Origin: Dehalococcoides mccartyi
Lineage (GTDB): Bacteria; Chloroflexota; Dehalococcoidia; UBA2979
Direction: 5' to 3'
Assembly: GCA_945888895.1 (NCBI GenBank)
Contig: CAMDAY010000028.1
Location: forward strand, 1-15,139
Length of the DNA stretch: 15,139 bases
In this document: in pieces, positions 1-7,832 of the stretch
Layout: each line of letters opens with the position of its first letter
Numbering within the stretch: position 1 is the stretch's first letter
Made by a program: the position numbers and the translations under genes
The notes under the pieces: model-generated
Told to the model about the DNA's origin: nothing
Seen by the model: only the letters and a program-made list of their open reading frames with translations
Database searches by the model: none

Positions 1-636
1 GATCGGCTCGACGATGATCGCGGCGATCGCGGACGGATGCGCCGCGAACTGCGCGCGCACGGCGTCGAGGTCGTTGTACGGAGCGACGAGGGTCTGCGCC
101 GCGTAGGCGGCGGGGACGCCGGGGGAGTCGGGCAGCGCGAGCGTTGCGACACCGGAGCCGGCGGAGACCAGCAGCCCGTCCGAGTGACCGTGGTAGCAGC
201 CCTCGAACTTGAGGAGCAGGTCACGGCCGGTGGCGGCGCGGGCGAGGCGGATCGCGCTCATCGCCGCCTCGGTGCCGCTGGAGACGAAGCGCACCATCTC
301 GATCGACGGGACAGCCTCGATCACGCGCTCGGCCAGCTCGGCCTCGGCGAGCGTGGGCGCACCGAACGAGGTGCCTCGCGGCGCCGCCTCCTGGATCGCG
401 GCGACGACGGCGGGGTGCGCGTGACCGAGGAGCAACGGGCCGTACGAGCAGACGTAGTCGATGTACTGGTTGCCATCGACGTCGGTGATCATCGCGCCGC
501 TGCCGGAGGCGACGACGACGGGCTCGCCGCCGACCGCCTTGTACGCGCGCACGGGGGAGTCGACGCCGCCCGGCAGCACCTTCCGCGCCCGCTCCATGGA
601 GGTGCGCGATCCGCTGCGATTGCTGGTGTCGGTCAT
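1..636 (-). CDS. hemL: glutamate-1-semialdehyde 2,1-aminomutase, N-terminal 212 residues (runs off left edge)
   Basis: PLP enzyme that converts glutamate-1-semialdehyde to 5-aminolevulinate, the second step of the C5 tetrapyrrole pathway. The reading frame is open to the window edge, so only about half of a usual 425-residue protein is present and the PLP lysine of the C-terminal half is outside the window. The visible part matches the family: LPGGVDSPVR at residues 21-30, the SYGPLLLGHAHP stretch at 64-75, GTSFGAPT at 88-95, the cofactor-phosphate motif VSSGTEAAMSAIRLAR at 118-133 and KFEGCYHGHSDG at 143-154. The ATG at 636 shares an ATGA with the stop of the upstream HAD gene, so it is translationally coupled. 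It is the last gene of the hem block visible here. Identification is secure; only the missing C-terminus is unknown. Confidence 0.96.
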   Translation of the reverse strand, partial: MTDTSNRSGSRTSMERARKVLPGGVDSPVRAYKAVGGEPVVVASGSGAMITDVDGNQYIDYVCSYGPLLLGHAHPAVVAAIQEAAPRGTSFGAPTLAEAELAERVIEAVPSIEMVRFVSSGTEAAMSAIRLARAATGRDLLLKFEGCYHGHSDGLLVSAGSGVATLALPDSPGVPAAYAAQTLVAPYNDLDAVRAQFAAHPSAIAAIIVEPI

Positions 637-1457
637 GAGGCTGCTCCACACAAGATCGGTACGAGGTCCGCGAGTTGATTAATCACGAGATCGGGCTGCT
701 TGAGGCGCTCCGGCAGCGGGCGCTCGTCACGGCGCACCCAGGCGACGCGCATGCCGACGTTCTGCGCCCCGCCGACATCGGAGTTCGCGGAGTCGCCGAC
801 GTAGAGCACTTCGTGCGGCTCGCAGTTCGCGCGCAGGCACAGGCCCTCGAAGATCGCGCGGTGCGGCTTGTACGCGCGCAGCGACTCCGACGACTGGATG
901 ATCGAGAAGCGCAGCCGTCCACGCGAGAGCGCGCCCTGCAGGAAGTCCTCGTCGGCGTTGGAGAGCAGCGCGAGGAGGTAGCCCTGCCGCGCGAGCGCCT
1001 CGACCGTGTCGTGCGCGTCGGGGTACGGGTCGACCTGCGACAACTCGCGGCGCAGGTAGTCGGCTGCCGCTGCGCCGTCGCCGGTGAGCCCGTAGTGGTC
1101 GAATGCCACGCCGAACTGGCGTCGCCAGATCTCGTGCGTCGAGTACCACGGCGGCAGCGGGCCGTTCAGCTCGTGGTCCCCACCGGCCTTGCTGCCGATG
1201 CGTTCGCGATCCTCGGCCCACACGGCGGCCTTGCCGTAGGACCCGACCCACGTCTCGAAGAACGCGTCGATGTCCGTCTCGATCCGCTGCTCCGCGAGGA
1301 TCACCGACACCGCGCGGTGGAAGTCCGGGTTCACGAAGTTGAACAGCGTCCCGTACGCATCGAACGCGACCGTCTTGATCGTCCCCACATCAAAGGAGGG
1401 GGCGTCGAAGTCGCCGCTAGCTGCGCCGGGCGCGCCCTCCGCGGGGGCATTCGTCAC
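633..1457 (-). CDS. HAD-superfamily hydrolase (haloacid dehalogenase-like, type IA) inside the hem operon
   Basis: Predicted 274-residue soluble hydrolase. HAD motifs are in order: nucleophile motif FDAYGTLF (Asp33), motif II LLSNAD (Ser166), motif III YKPH (Lys197) and motif IV GDSANSDVGGA (Asp222, Asp227). A helical C1 cap lies at about residues 40-145. The DAYGTL form of motif I is typical of 2-haloacid dehalogenase-like and related IA members, which also include phosphatases, so the substrate cannot be named. The start is GTG at 1457, overlapping the hemB stop as GTGA; about 25 N-terminal residues before the HAD fold look like a flexible Ala/Gly/Pro tail. The stop overlaps the hemL ATG. 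Its coupled place between hemB and hemL suggests a role linked to tetrapyrrole metabolism, perhaps phosphate-ester clean-up, but that is inference only. Confidence 0.85.
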   Translation of the reverse strand: MTNAPAEGAPGAASGDFDAPSFDVGTIKTVAFDAYGTLFNFVNPDFHRAVSVILAEQRIETDIDAFFETWVGSYGKAAVWAEDRERIGSKAGGDHELNGPLPPWYSTHEIWRRQFGVAFDHYGLTGDGAAAADYLRRELSQVDPYPDAHDTVEALARQGYLLALLSNADEDFLQGALSRGRLRFSIIQSSESLRAYKPHRAIFEGLCLRANCEPHEVLYVGDSANSDVGGAQNVGMRVAWVRRDERPLPERLKQPDLVINQLADLVPILCGAAS

Positions 1458-2455
1458 GCGCGGTCCTCGCGGATCCATCGGGCGGCATCCTTCGCGTGGT
1501 ACGTGATGATGATCGAGGCGCCCGCGCGGGCGATCGCCGTCAGGATCTCGAGGACGATGCGGCGCTCCTCGATCCAGTTGTTGCCGGCAGCGGCCTTCAC
1601 CATCGCGTACTCGCCCGACACGTTGTACGCCGCGAGCGGCAGGTCGGTGTGCTCGCGCACGTCGCGGATCACGTCGAGGTACGCGAGCGCGGGCTTCACC
1701 ATCGTGATGTCGGCCCACTCGTCGGTGTCCGCCGCCACCTCGCGGCGCGCCTCGCGGCCGTTCGCGGGATCCATCTGGTAGCCGCGACGGTCGCCGAACT
1801 GCGGCGTGGAGCCGGCGGCCTCGCGGAACGGGCCGTAGAAGCCCGAGGCATACTTCGCGCTGTACGCCATGATCGGCAGGCTCTCGAACCCCGCCTCGTC
1901 CAGCGCTTCGCGGATCGCGCCGACGCGGCCGTCCATCATGTCGGAAGGCGCGATCACATCCGCCCCGGCCTCGGCGCAGGTCACGGCCATGCGCGACAGC
2001 AGCGCGAGCGACTGATCGTTATCGACCTCGCCGGTCGGCGTGAGCAGGCCGCAGTGGCCGTGGTCGGTGTATTCGCAGAGGCACACGTCCACCACAACGA
2101 CGAGGCTCGGGTCGACGCGCTTCAGCTCGCGCACGGCCTGCTGCACGATGCCGTCCGACGCGTACGCCTCGGAGCCCTCGGGGTCCTTGTCGGCGGGCAG
2201 GCCGAAGAGCAGCACCGCCTTCACGCCAACCTCGGACAGTTCGCGCGCCTCGCGCTCCATCTGGTCGACGGAGAGCTGGTACTGGCCCGGCATCGAGTCG
2301 ATCGGCGTGCGGACGTTGGTGCCGTGCGTGACGAACATCGGGTAGATGAACTGCGCGGGGTCGAGGCGGGTCTCGCGCACCAGCGACCGGAGCGATTCCG
2401 TGCGCCGGGTGCGGCGTGTACGCGTGAACTTGCCCGTGCGGGTAATTGCGACCAT
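1454..2455 (-). CDS. hemB: porphobilinogen synthase (5-aminolevulinate dehydratase), zinc type
   Basis: Condenses two 5-aminolevulinate molecules to porphobilinogen. The 333-residue length is normal. Visible family marks are the zinc-site cysteines in DVCLCEYTDHGHCG (Cys125, Cys127, Cys135), which place it in the Zn-dependent group, the two Schiff-base lysines in MAYSAKYAS (Lys201) and TMVKPALAYLD (Lys254), and the substrate-binding VSGEYAM near 279-285. The ATG at 2455 has a strong AGGAGG on the minus strand (2462-2467) with a 6-base spacer; this Shine-Dalgarno overlaps the TAG stop of cobA-hemD, leaving a 10-base gap. The first 25 residues are Arg/Thr rich. Downstream it overlaps the HAD gene by GTGA. 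In-frame ORF extension upstream of 2455 is just open frame overlapping hemD. Confidence 0.97.
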   Translation of the reverse strand: MVAITRTGKFTRTRRTRRTESLRSLVRETRLDPAQFIYPMFVTHGTNVRTPIDSMPGQYQLSVDQMEREARELSEVGVKAVLLFGLPADKDPEGSEAYASDGIVQQAVRELKRVDPSLVVVVDVCLCEYTDHGHCGLLTPTGEVDNDQSLALLSRMAVTCAEAGADVIAPSDMMDGRVGAIREALDEAGFESLPIMAYSAKYASGFYGPFREAAGSTPQFGDRRGYQMDPANGREARREVAADTDEWADITMVKPALAYLDVIRDVREHTDLPLAAYNVSGEYAMVKAAAGNNWIEERRIVLEILTAIARAGASIIITYHAKDAARWIREDRA

Positions 2456-2465
2456 GACCGGCCTC

Positions 2466-4049
2466 CTAGAGCGCCTGTGATACTGGCGTCTGTGATCTGG
2501 GCGTCGAGGTGGAGTGTATGTACGCGCGGAGCGCGGCGACCATCCCCTCGATCGTGTGTTCCTCGGCGACCACGTGGGGTGGCAAGCCCAACTCGCGCGC
2601 CGTCTCGGCGACGATCGGGCCGATGCAGACGACCGTCGCGCTGGCGAGCGCGGACAGGTCGCCGCCGAGCAGCGTCGCGAGATTCCTGACTGTGGACGAC
2701 GAGGTGAATGTGACGACATCGATCTCCCCGGCGCGGACGGCGGCCAGCGCCTCGGGGGGCGCTTCCGCAGGCGGGGCGGCGAGGTACAGCCTCAGCTCGT
2801 CGACGATCGCGCCGGCCTCGCGGAGGCGGTCGGGCAGCACCTCGCGCCCGCCTTCGGCGCGTGGCAGCAGGACGCGCCAGCCCGCGATCTTGCCGGTGTC
2901 CACGAGCATCGTCAGGATGCCCTCGCTGATCGACTCCTCGGCGACCACGTTCGCGCGCAGCCCGCGCCGTGCGAGCGCCTGTGTGGTGCCGGGCCCGATC
3001 GCGCAGATGCCGACGTCGCGGAAAGCCCGCAGGTCGCCGCCCGCCTCCCAGAGTTCGTCCATGAACACGTCCACCGCGTTCGCCGACGTGAAGATCGTCC
3101 AGCGGTACTCGCTCGTCTCGAGGAGCGTGCGCGCCTCAGCGACGGCGGCGGGGTCGACGCGTCGTTCGAGCTCGATCGCGGGCAGTACGACGGGCCACGC
3201 GCCCTCGGCGCGGAGCACGTCGACGAGCGTCGAGGACTGTGCGCGGGTGCGCGTCACGAGCACGCGCTTGCCGGCGAGCGGCGCGAGGCGGCGCGGGTCG
3301 AGCGTTGATTGCAGCGCGGCCACGTCGCCCACGACGAACAGTGCCGGCGCCTTGATGCCGACGTCCTGCGCCACCTGCGCGATTGTGGCGAGCGTGCCGG
3401 TCGCGATGCGCTGGCGCGGCGTGCTCGCCTCCTGCACCAGCGCCGCGGGCGTCGAGGCGTCCCGGCCACCCTTGATCAGAGCGCGCGCGATGCCGTCGAG
3501 GCGGCCCACGCCCATCAGCACGATCAGCGTGTCCACGGCGGTGGCTAGGCGTTCCCAGTGGACACCGGCCTCGGGCTTCGTCGGGTCCTCGTGGCCGGTG
3601 ATCACAGCGAACGACGTGGCAACGGCGCGATGGGTCACGGGAATGCCGCCCGCCGCGAGGCCGCCGATCGCCGAGGTGATGCCGGGGATGACGGTGCAGG
3701 GAATGCCGGCGTCGGCGAGCGCCGCGGCTTCCTCGCCGCCACGCCCGAAGACGTACGGGTCGCCGCCCTTGAGACGCACGACGCGCTTCCCCGCGCGCCC
3801 GTGCTCGACGATTAGTGCGGTGATCTCGTCCTGTGTCAGCGTGTGGTTGTCCGCGGCCTTGCCGGCGTCGATGAGCAGCGCGCCCGCGGGCGCCTCCCCG
3901 ATCAGCTCGGCGGTGCCGAGGCGGTCGTACACCACGACCTCGGCGCGGCGCAGCGCGTCACGCCCCGCGACGGTGATGTAGCCGGGATCGCCGGGGCCAG
4001 CACCGACGAGCCAGACGTGTCCGAGCGGAGCGTTTGAGACCTTAGCCAA
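2466..4049 (-). CDS. cobA-hemD: fused uroporphyrinogen-III C-methyltransferase / uroporphyrinogen-III synthase
   Basis: Bifunctional protein of 527 residues. The N-terminal SUMT domain (about 11-255) methylates uroporphyrinogen III to precorrin-2 using SAM: LVGAGPGDPGYIT at 14-26, GKAADNHTLTQDEI at 63-76, RLKGGDPYVFGRGGEE at 92-107 and the later PGITSAIGG and PVTHR segments. The C-terminal HemD domain (about 265-505) cyclises hydroxymethylbilane, with GKRVLVTRTRAQ, IFTSANAV, AIGPGT and VTFTSSSTV segments. I place the start at TTG 4049, which overlaps the end of hemC by 8 bases, because GGAGG (4058-4062) lies 8 bases upstream and the SUMT fold begins ten residues in; an upstream GTG would put that GGAGG inside the gene. 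Fusion of these two activities is known in several phyla. It commits flux to siroheme or cobalamin and fits the siroheme genes beside it. Confidence 0.95.
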   Translation of the reverse strand: MAKVSNAPLGHVWLVGAGPGDPGYITVAGRDALRRAEVVVYDRLGTAELIGEAPAGALLIDAGKAADNHTLTQDEITALIVEHGRAGKRVVRLKGGDPYVFGRGGEEAAALADAGIPCTVIPGITSAIGGLAAGGIPVTHRAVATSFAVITGHEDPTKPEAGVHWERLATAVDTLIVLMGVGRLDGIARALIKGGRDASTPAALVQEASTPRQRIATGTLATIAQVAQDVGIKAPALFVVGDVAALQSTLDPRRLAPLAGKRVLVTRTRAQSSTLVDVLRAEGAWPVVLPAIELERRVDPAAVAEARTLLETSEYRWTIFTSANAVDVFMDELWEAGGDLRAFRDVGICAIGPGTTQALARRGLRANVVAEESISEGILTMLVDTGKIAGWRVLLPRAEGGREVLPDRLREAGAIVDELRLYLAAPPAEAPPEALAAVRAGEIDVVTFTSSSTVRNLATLLGGDLSALASATVVCIGPIVAETARELGLPPHVVAEEHTIEGMVAALRAYIHSTSTPRSQTPVSQAL

Positions 4050-4974
4050 GGCGGGTGCCTCCTGCACTCTCGTAGCCCTCGCGCAGCCGCTCGCCGAGGC
4101 CGCGACCGAGGCTGTCGGCGTACTTGATCGCGCCCGCGCCGTCCCCGAAGACCGGCGCCTCGCCCTCGACGTCGCCGCCGAGCATCGCACGCACCGTGAT
4201 CAGGCTGCCGTCGATTTCCGCAAACGCGCCGACCGCGAGGTCGCACCCCGACCCGAGCGCCGCGAGGACGGCGCGCTCTGCCGTGACGGCGGCGCGTGTG
4301 TGCGCGTGGTCGATCTGCTCGAGGATCGCGATCGTCGCGGCGTCGTCGCTGCGGCATTCGATCGCGATCGCACCCTGACCGGGCGACGGCAGGAACTCGC
4401 GCGCCTCGAACAGCTGGGTCGCCTCGTCGATCCGTCCCAGGCGCGCGAGGCCGGCGGCGGCGAGCAGGATGCCGTCGTACTCGCCGGCGGCGAGCTTCGC
4501 GAGGCGCGTGTCGACATTGCCTCGGATTTCCGCGGGGACGAGGTCCGGACGGATGGCGCGGATTATCGCGATGCGTCGGCTCGCGCTGGTGCCGATGCGC
4601 GCACCCGCGGGGAGCTCGGCGAGCCGCCGCCCCCCGCTCCCGACGAACGCATCGCGCGGGTCGGCACGCTCAAGGATCGCGGCGATCGTCAGGCCCTCGA
4701 CTGGAGTCGTGGGCACGTCCTTCAGCGAGTGCACGGCAATGTCGGCACGGCCATCGAGGACCGCCTCGCGCACGGCGGCGGCGAAGATGCCCTGTCCGCC
4801 GAGCACGGTCAGCGGCGTCACGCGGTCACGGTCGCCCTGCGTCGTGATCTCGAGCACCGGCACCTCGACACGTGGATCGACCGCCTGGAGGGCGGTCGTG
4901 GCGAGGGCGCCCTGCGCGAGTGCGAGCGCAGAGCCGCGCGTGGCACAACGCAGGATGAGCGTGCTGGCCGTCAT
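4042..4974 (-). CDS. hemC: hydroxymethylbilane synthase (porphobilinogen deaminase)
   Basis: Polymerises four porphobilinogen units into hydroxymethylbilane. At 310 residues it has normal length. Family features seen: RCATRGSALALAQ at 9-21, VHSLKDVPT with the catalytic Asp86 at 81-89, GTSASRR at 128-134, RGNVDTRL at 151-158, LPSPGQGAIAIECR at 195-208, and the dipyrromethane-anchoring cysteine in LGSGCDLAVGA (Cys244). The ATG at 4974 shares ATGA with the hemA stop. The final residues overlap the start and ribosome site of cobA-hemD. No missing residue or frameshift is apparent. Confidence 0.97.
   Translation of the reverse strand: MTASTLILRCATRGSALALAQGALATTALQAVDPRVEVPVLEITTQGDRDRVTPLTVLGGQGIFAAAVREAVLDGRADIAVHSLKDVPTTPVEGLTIAAILERADPRDAFVGSGGRRLAELPAGARIGTSASRRIAIIRAIRPDLVPAEIRGNVDTRLAKLAAGEYDGILLAAAGLARLGRIDEATQLFEAREFLPSPGQGAIAIECRSDDAATIAILEQIDHAHTRAAVTAERAVLAALGSGCDLAVGAFAEIDGSLITVRAMLGGDVEGEAPVFGDGAGAIKYADSLGRGLGERLREGYESAGGTRLG
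4058..4062 (-). promoter_or_regulatory. Shine-Dalgarno deciding a TTG start for cobA-hemD
   Basis: GGAGG on the minus strand lies inside the last codons of hemC, 8 bases before TTG at 4049. It selects the TTG over other in-frame candidates and implies that translating hemC ribosomes feed the next gene. Confidence 0.7.
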
Positions 4975-6233
4975 GCGTCCTCGACGGGCTCGTCCAGCCG
5001 GAAGAGCGCACGGGCGGTGTGCAGGTACGCCTCCTGGTCGCCGCGCTCGCGCAGCGTGGAGATCGGCGCGTGCAGCAACTGCCGCACGAGCGCGCGCGTC
5101 ATGACGTCGGTCAGCTCCTCCACGTGCGCGCGCTCGTCGTCGCTGAGCTTGAGGCGACGCATCGTCTTAGCGAGCTCGCTGCGGCGCAGTTCCTCTGCGC
5201 GGTCCGTGATCGCGCTGATCGTCGGGACGATCTGGAGCTGGCTCCACCATTCGGCAAAGCGGCTCGTCTCCTCGTCCACGATCGCCTGCACGGCCGCGAT
5301 TTCGCTGGCGCGTGCCTCGGTGTTGCGGGCGGCGATGTCCGATAGGTCGTCGAGGTCGTAGTACGACACGCCGGGTACATCGCGGACGGTCGAGTGGAAG
5401 TCGCGCGGCACGCCGATGTCGATGATCAGCAGCGGATGGCCGTCGCGATGTGACACGGCGTCCGCAACGGCGGCGTCCTCGAATAGTGCGTCGGGCGATC
5501 CGGACGCGGCGATCACGATGTCCGCTGTGCGGAGTGCCTCGACAGCACGGCCGAAGGGCAGCGCCGTTCCGCCGAGGGCGTCCGCCAGCGCCTGCGCGCG
5601 CTCCAGAGTGCGGTTGGTGACGACGACGCGCTCCGCGCCGTACGCGACGATTGCCTCTGCCGCGAGTCGCCCCGCCTCGCCCGCCCCGACGACGAGCACC
5701 GAGGCGCGCGCGAGGTCGGGGAACAGGTCGCGCGCCTGCTGCGCGGCGATCGAGGACACGGACACCGATCGCTCGCCGATGCCCGTCTCGTTGCGTGCGC
5801 GGCGGCCCGTGCGTATCGCGGTGTGGAACAGCCGCGACAGCATCGCATTGTCCGCGCCGGCCGCGACGGTCGAGGAGAACGCGGAGCGCACCTGCCCAAG
5901 CACCTCGGTCTCGCCGACGACCATGGAGTCGATGCCGGAGGCGACGGCGTACAGGTGGCGCACGGCGTCGGCGCCGTAGGCGACGTTGAAGTAGCGTCGC
6001 ATCAGCTCGTCGTCGACGTCGAGTTCCGTCGAGAGGAAGCTCAGCGCGGCGTCCGGTTCATGGATGCCAGGGAGATACAGCTCAAGGCGGTTGCAGGTGT
6101 TGATGATCGTCGCCGCGCCGAAGGTCTTCTTCGCGCGCACGAGCACGCCGTTGAGCACCTCGGCATCAATCGCCACGCGCTCACGGACGTCGAGGGGCGC
6201 GGTCAGGTGACTCATTCCGGCGAAGGTGATCAC
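4971..6233 (-). CDS. hemA: glutamyl-tRNA reductase
   Basis: Reduces glutamyl-tRNA(Glu) to glutamate-1-semialdehyde with NADPH, the first and usually controlled step of the C5 route. The 420-residue protein begins at GTG 6233, forming GTGA with the stop of the met8-like gene; this gives the family-typical N-terminus ITFAGMSHLTAPLDVRE. Catalytic Cys47 is in the TCNRLELY motif. HLYAVASGIDSMVVGETEVLGQ (93-114, read as two adjacent conserved segments) carries glutamate and tRNA recognition residues. The NADPH-binding glycine motif VLVVGAGEAG is at 179-188, and a C-terminal helical dimerisation region follows after about 320. The longer frame upstream of 6233 overlaps met8 and has no family similarity. 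The stop overlaps hemC by ATGA. Confidence 0.97.
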   Translation of the reverse strand: MITFAGMSHLTAPLDVRERVAIDAEVLNGVLVRAKKTFGAATIINTCNRLELYLPGIHEPDAALSFLSTELDVDDELMRRYFNVAYGADAVRHLYAVASGIDSMVVGETEVLGQVRSAFSSTVAAGADNAMLSRLFHTAIRTGRRARNETGIGERSVSVSSIAAQQARDLFPDLARASVLVVGAGEAGRLAAEAIVAYGAERVVVTNRTLERAQALADALGGTALPFGRAVEALRTADIVIAASGSPDALFEDAAVADAVSHRDGHPLLIIDIGVPRDFHSTVRDVPGVSYYDLDDLSDIAARNTEARASEIAAVQAIVDEETSRFAEWWSQLQIVPTISAITDRAEELRRSELAKTMRRLKLSDDERAHVEELTDVMTRALVRQLLHAPISTLRERGDQEAYLHTARALFRLDEPVEDA

Positions 6234-6994
6234 GGCCGGGCTTCCTCGCGCGAGGCTTCCTCGGCCAATGCTTCCGGACGCCAGGTCGGCGACGGCATCA
6301 GCTCGGTGCGCCCGAGCGCGGCGACGAGCTGCTGCTTCGCCGCCTCCATGTCGCCGAGGTTGATGAACGCCATCAACTCGGAGTCGATCGCGCTCTGCCA
6401 CCGGTCAGCGGAGATGCGGTTCGGGCAGACCTTGCACAGCAGCGGTGGCGGTGTCTCGGCCGCCGTGCACTTCGCGGCGCACTCACGGTCGCCCGCGCGG
6501 ATCGCGACACGTACCTCTGCTAGCAGTTCGGCGAGTGCGACGACATCGTCGGACATGAACTCTTCGAGGCGCTCGCGCAGCCAGCGTGCCATCGCGGGGC
6601 TCGACCCACCGGTCGAGGCAGCGAGCGCGATCTCTCCGCGCCGCACGAGCGACGGCAGGATGAAATCGCAGTTGGCGGCGTCGTCGGCGGCGTTGACGAG
6701 GATCTTCCGCGCGCGCGCCTCGTCCGCCACGGTGCGGTTCACCGCGCCGTTGTCCGTCGCGACCATGACGAGGAAGTAGCCCTCCGTGTCGCCGGCGCGG
6801 AACTCGCGTGGCTCCCACTTCGCACGGCCCGCGTCCACGTACGCGCGCACCGGATCGATGAGCTCCGGCGCGACGATGGTCACGTCCGCGCCGTGGTCCA
6901 CGAGCTTTCCGAGCTTCTCATCAGCGACATGACCGCCGCCCACCAGCAGCACCGGCTTGCGCTGCACATCCAGAAAGATCGGGTAGTAAATCAA
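6230..6994 (-). CDS. Met8/CysG-N type precorrin-2 dehydrogenase / sirohydrochlorin ferrochelatase, with extra cysteine motif
   Basis: Predicted to oxidise precorrin-2 to sirohydrochlorin with NAD and probably to insert iron, giving siroheme. The N-terminal Rossmann motif PVLLVGGGHVADEKLGKL spans 14-31. NAADDAANCDFILPS at 101-115 carries the Asp equivalent to the catalytic Asp of CysG/Met8 (Asp104), and ALAASTGGSSPAMARWLRE starts at 123. The start is TTG at 6994, weakly preceded by a purine-rich GAGAAGAG. The 254-residue length is somewhat over the usual 200-220. The surplus is a C-terminal region with CX3CX10CX2C (Cys172, 176, 187, 190) then a helical tail, which I do not recognise from the family. 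It sits 42 bases after the regulator gene and is GTGA-coupled to hemA. Its product is the substrate expected by AhbAB two genes away. Confidence 0.9.
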   Translation of the reverse strand: MIYYPIFLDVQRKPVLLVGGGHVADEKLGKLVDHGADVTIVAPELIDPVRAYVDAGRAKWEPREFRAGDTEGYFLVMVATDNGAVNRTVADEARARKILVNAADDAANCDFILPSLVRRGEIALAASTGGSSPAMARWLRERLEEFMSDDVVALAELLAEVRVAIRAGDRECAAKCTAAETPPPLLCKVCPNRISADRWQSAIDSELMAFINLGDMEAAKQQLVAALGRTELMPSPTWRPEALAEEASREEARP

Positions 6995-7036
6995 CGCGGC
7001 GTTCTCTTCTCGGTTCTTCTGCGCGGTGCAGTGGGA

Positions 7037-7693
7037 CTATCGGAGCTCGGTGTCGTACACGGACGTCAGGCCGATCAGTGCGCGGTCGGCGAGGCCGGCG
7101 ATCGCCTCGCGGGCGTTCTCAGCATCCTCGGGTGTGAGCCGGTTGCGCTCGGAGAGGCGCTTCGCGGTCTCATCGAGGGACTTGCGGAAAAAGATGAACG
7201 CCTGCACCGCCTGCCCGAGCGGGGTGCCGCGGCGTCGGAGTTCGCGGCCGTACTGCTCGCCGATGCCCCCGACCTCCTTCTCGAGGTCCGCGCGGCGGCC
7301 TCGACGGGAGATGTAGTCATCGACGATCTCGAGGAGACGACGACCAAGCGGGCGCAGCGCGTCACGCTCGGCCTGCTCGATCTCGCCGTACCACTCGTCG
7401 GCGGAGCCGGAGTGCAGCTGGTGGCGGATCCGGGAGGTCGCGGCGTCGGAAAGCGCGCGGTCGGAGCGCCGCCCGGCGCCCCCCTGGATCATCGCGAGCA
7501 ACTCCGCCTCCGCGAAGCGGCGGTGGCCACCGGGGGTACGGAACACCTGGATCTCACCGGAATCGGCCCAGCGGCGCACGGTGGACTCGTTCACGCCCAG
7601 CAACTCGCAGGCGCGGGCCAGGCTGACCCAGCGCGTGGGACGTCCGCTGCCGGCATTGTTGGTCGCGCCACTGGGCGCCTCGTCGACTCGCAT
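7037..7693 (-). CDS. MerR/excisionase-type HTH transcriptional regulator leading the hem operon
   Basis: Putative 218-residue DNA-binding regulator. Residues 21-69 form a winged-helix MerR/BldC-like (HTH_17) domain: SLARACELLGVNESTVRRW followed by the wing FRTPGGHRRF. A basic linker at about 72-90 leads to an all-helical C-terminal domain (about 92-218) rich in Glu, Arg and Leu, with EQYGRELRRRGTPLGQAVQAF; this faintly recalls the RsbRD N-terminal sensor-like fold, which I cannot confirm. No metal- or haem-binding CP or HxC motif is evident. The ATG at 7693 has only a weak AGG. A promoter-like region with a perfect inverted repeat lies immediately upstream, and the siroheme and heme genes follow 42 bases downstream, so it is a good candidate autoregulator of the tetrapyrrole operon (inference). 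Confidence 0.85.
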   Translation of the reverse strand: MRVDEAPSGATNNAGSGRPTRWVSLARACELLGVNESTVRRWADSGEIQVFRTPGGHRRFAEAELLAMIQGGAGRRSDRALSDAATSRIRHQLHSGSADEWYGEIEQAERDALRPLGRRLLEIVDDYISRRGRRADLEKEVGGIGEQYGRELRRRGTPLGQAVQAFIFFRKSLDETAKRLSERNRLTPEDAENAREAIAGLADRALIGLTSVYDTELR

Positions 7694-7750
7694 GGGCTTA
7701 GCCTTGCTATCCCAACGGCGAGCCCCGGGGTGGGGCGGGCAGCGCCAGAG

Positions 7751-7790
7751 TGGAATCTAGTCAAAGTGCTTCGTCGCTTGCTAGATTCCA
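7751..7790. promoter_or_regulatory. perfect 10-bp inverted repeat, candidate operator or leader hairpin
   Basis: TGGAATCTAG at 7751-7760 is repeated inverted as CTAGATTCCA at 7781-7790, with a 20-base spacer, so the arms are about three helical turns apart. The spacer can extend the stem with bulges (CAA/TTG and GTG/CGC around a TTCG-containing loop). No T-run follows on either strand, which argues against an intrinsic terminator. It lies between hemQ and the regulator gene and abuts the predicted -10 box. Confidence 0.65.
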
Positions 7791-7819
7791 TCGTATTCTG
7801 CCTACCCAAACTCCGGCAA
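7790..7819 (-). promoter_or_regulatory. possible sigma70-type promoter for the regulator-met8-hemACDB operon
   Basis: On the minus strand TTGCCG (7819-7814) and TACGAT (7795-7790) are separated by 18 bases. Transcription would start at the inverted repeat, so a bound repressor would cover the start site. Only moderate agreement with consensus. Confidence 0.35.
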
Positions 7820-7832
7820 CTCGGGGCGCGCA

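Noticed and set aside
1496..1781. Plus-strand frames opposite hemB and the HAD gene that might suggest overlapping genes
   Set aside because: All lack start-site evidence and conserved motifs; strand-wise codon periodicity belongs to the minus-strand genes.
2509..3981. 490-codon open frame on the plus strand opposite cobA-hemD
   Set aside because: Composition is Ser/Arg/Ala-rich with no recognisable domain; it is the usual high-GC antisense shadow of a clearly real gene.
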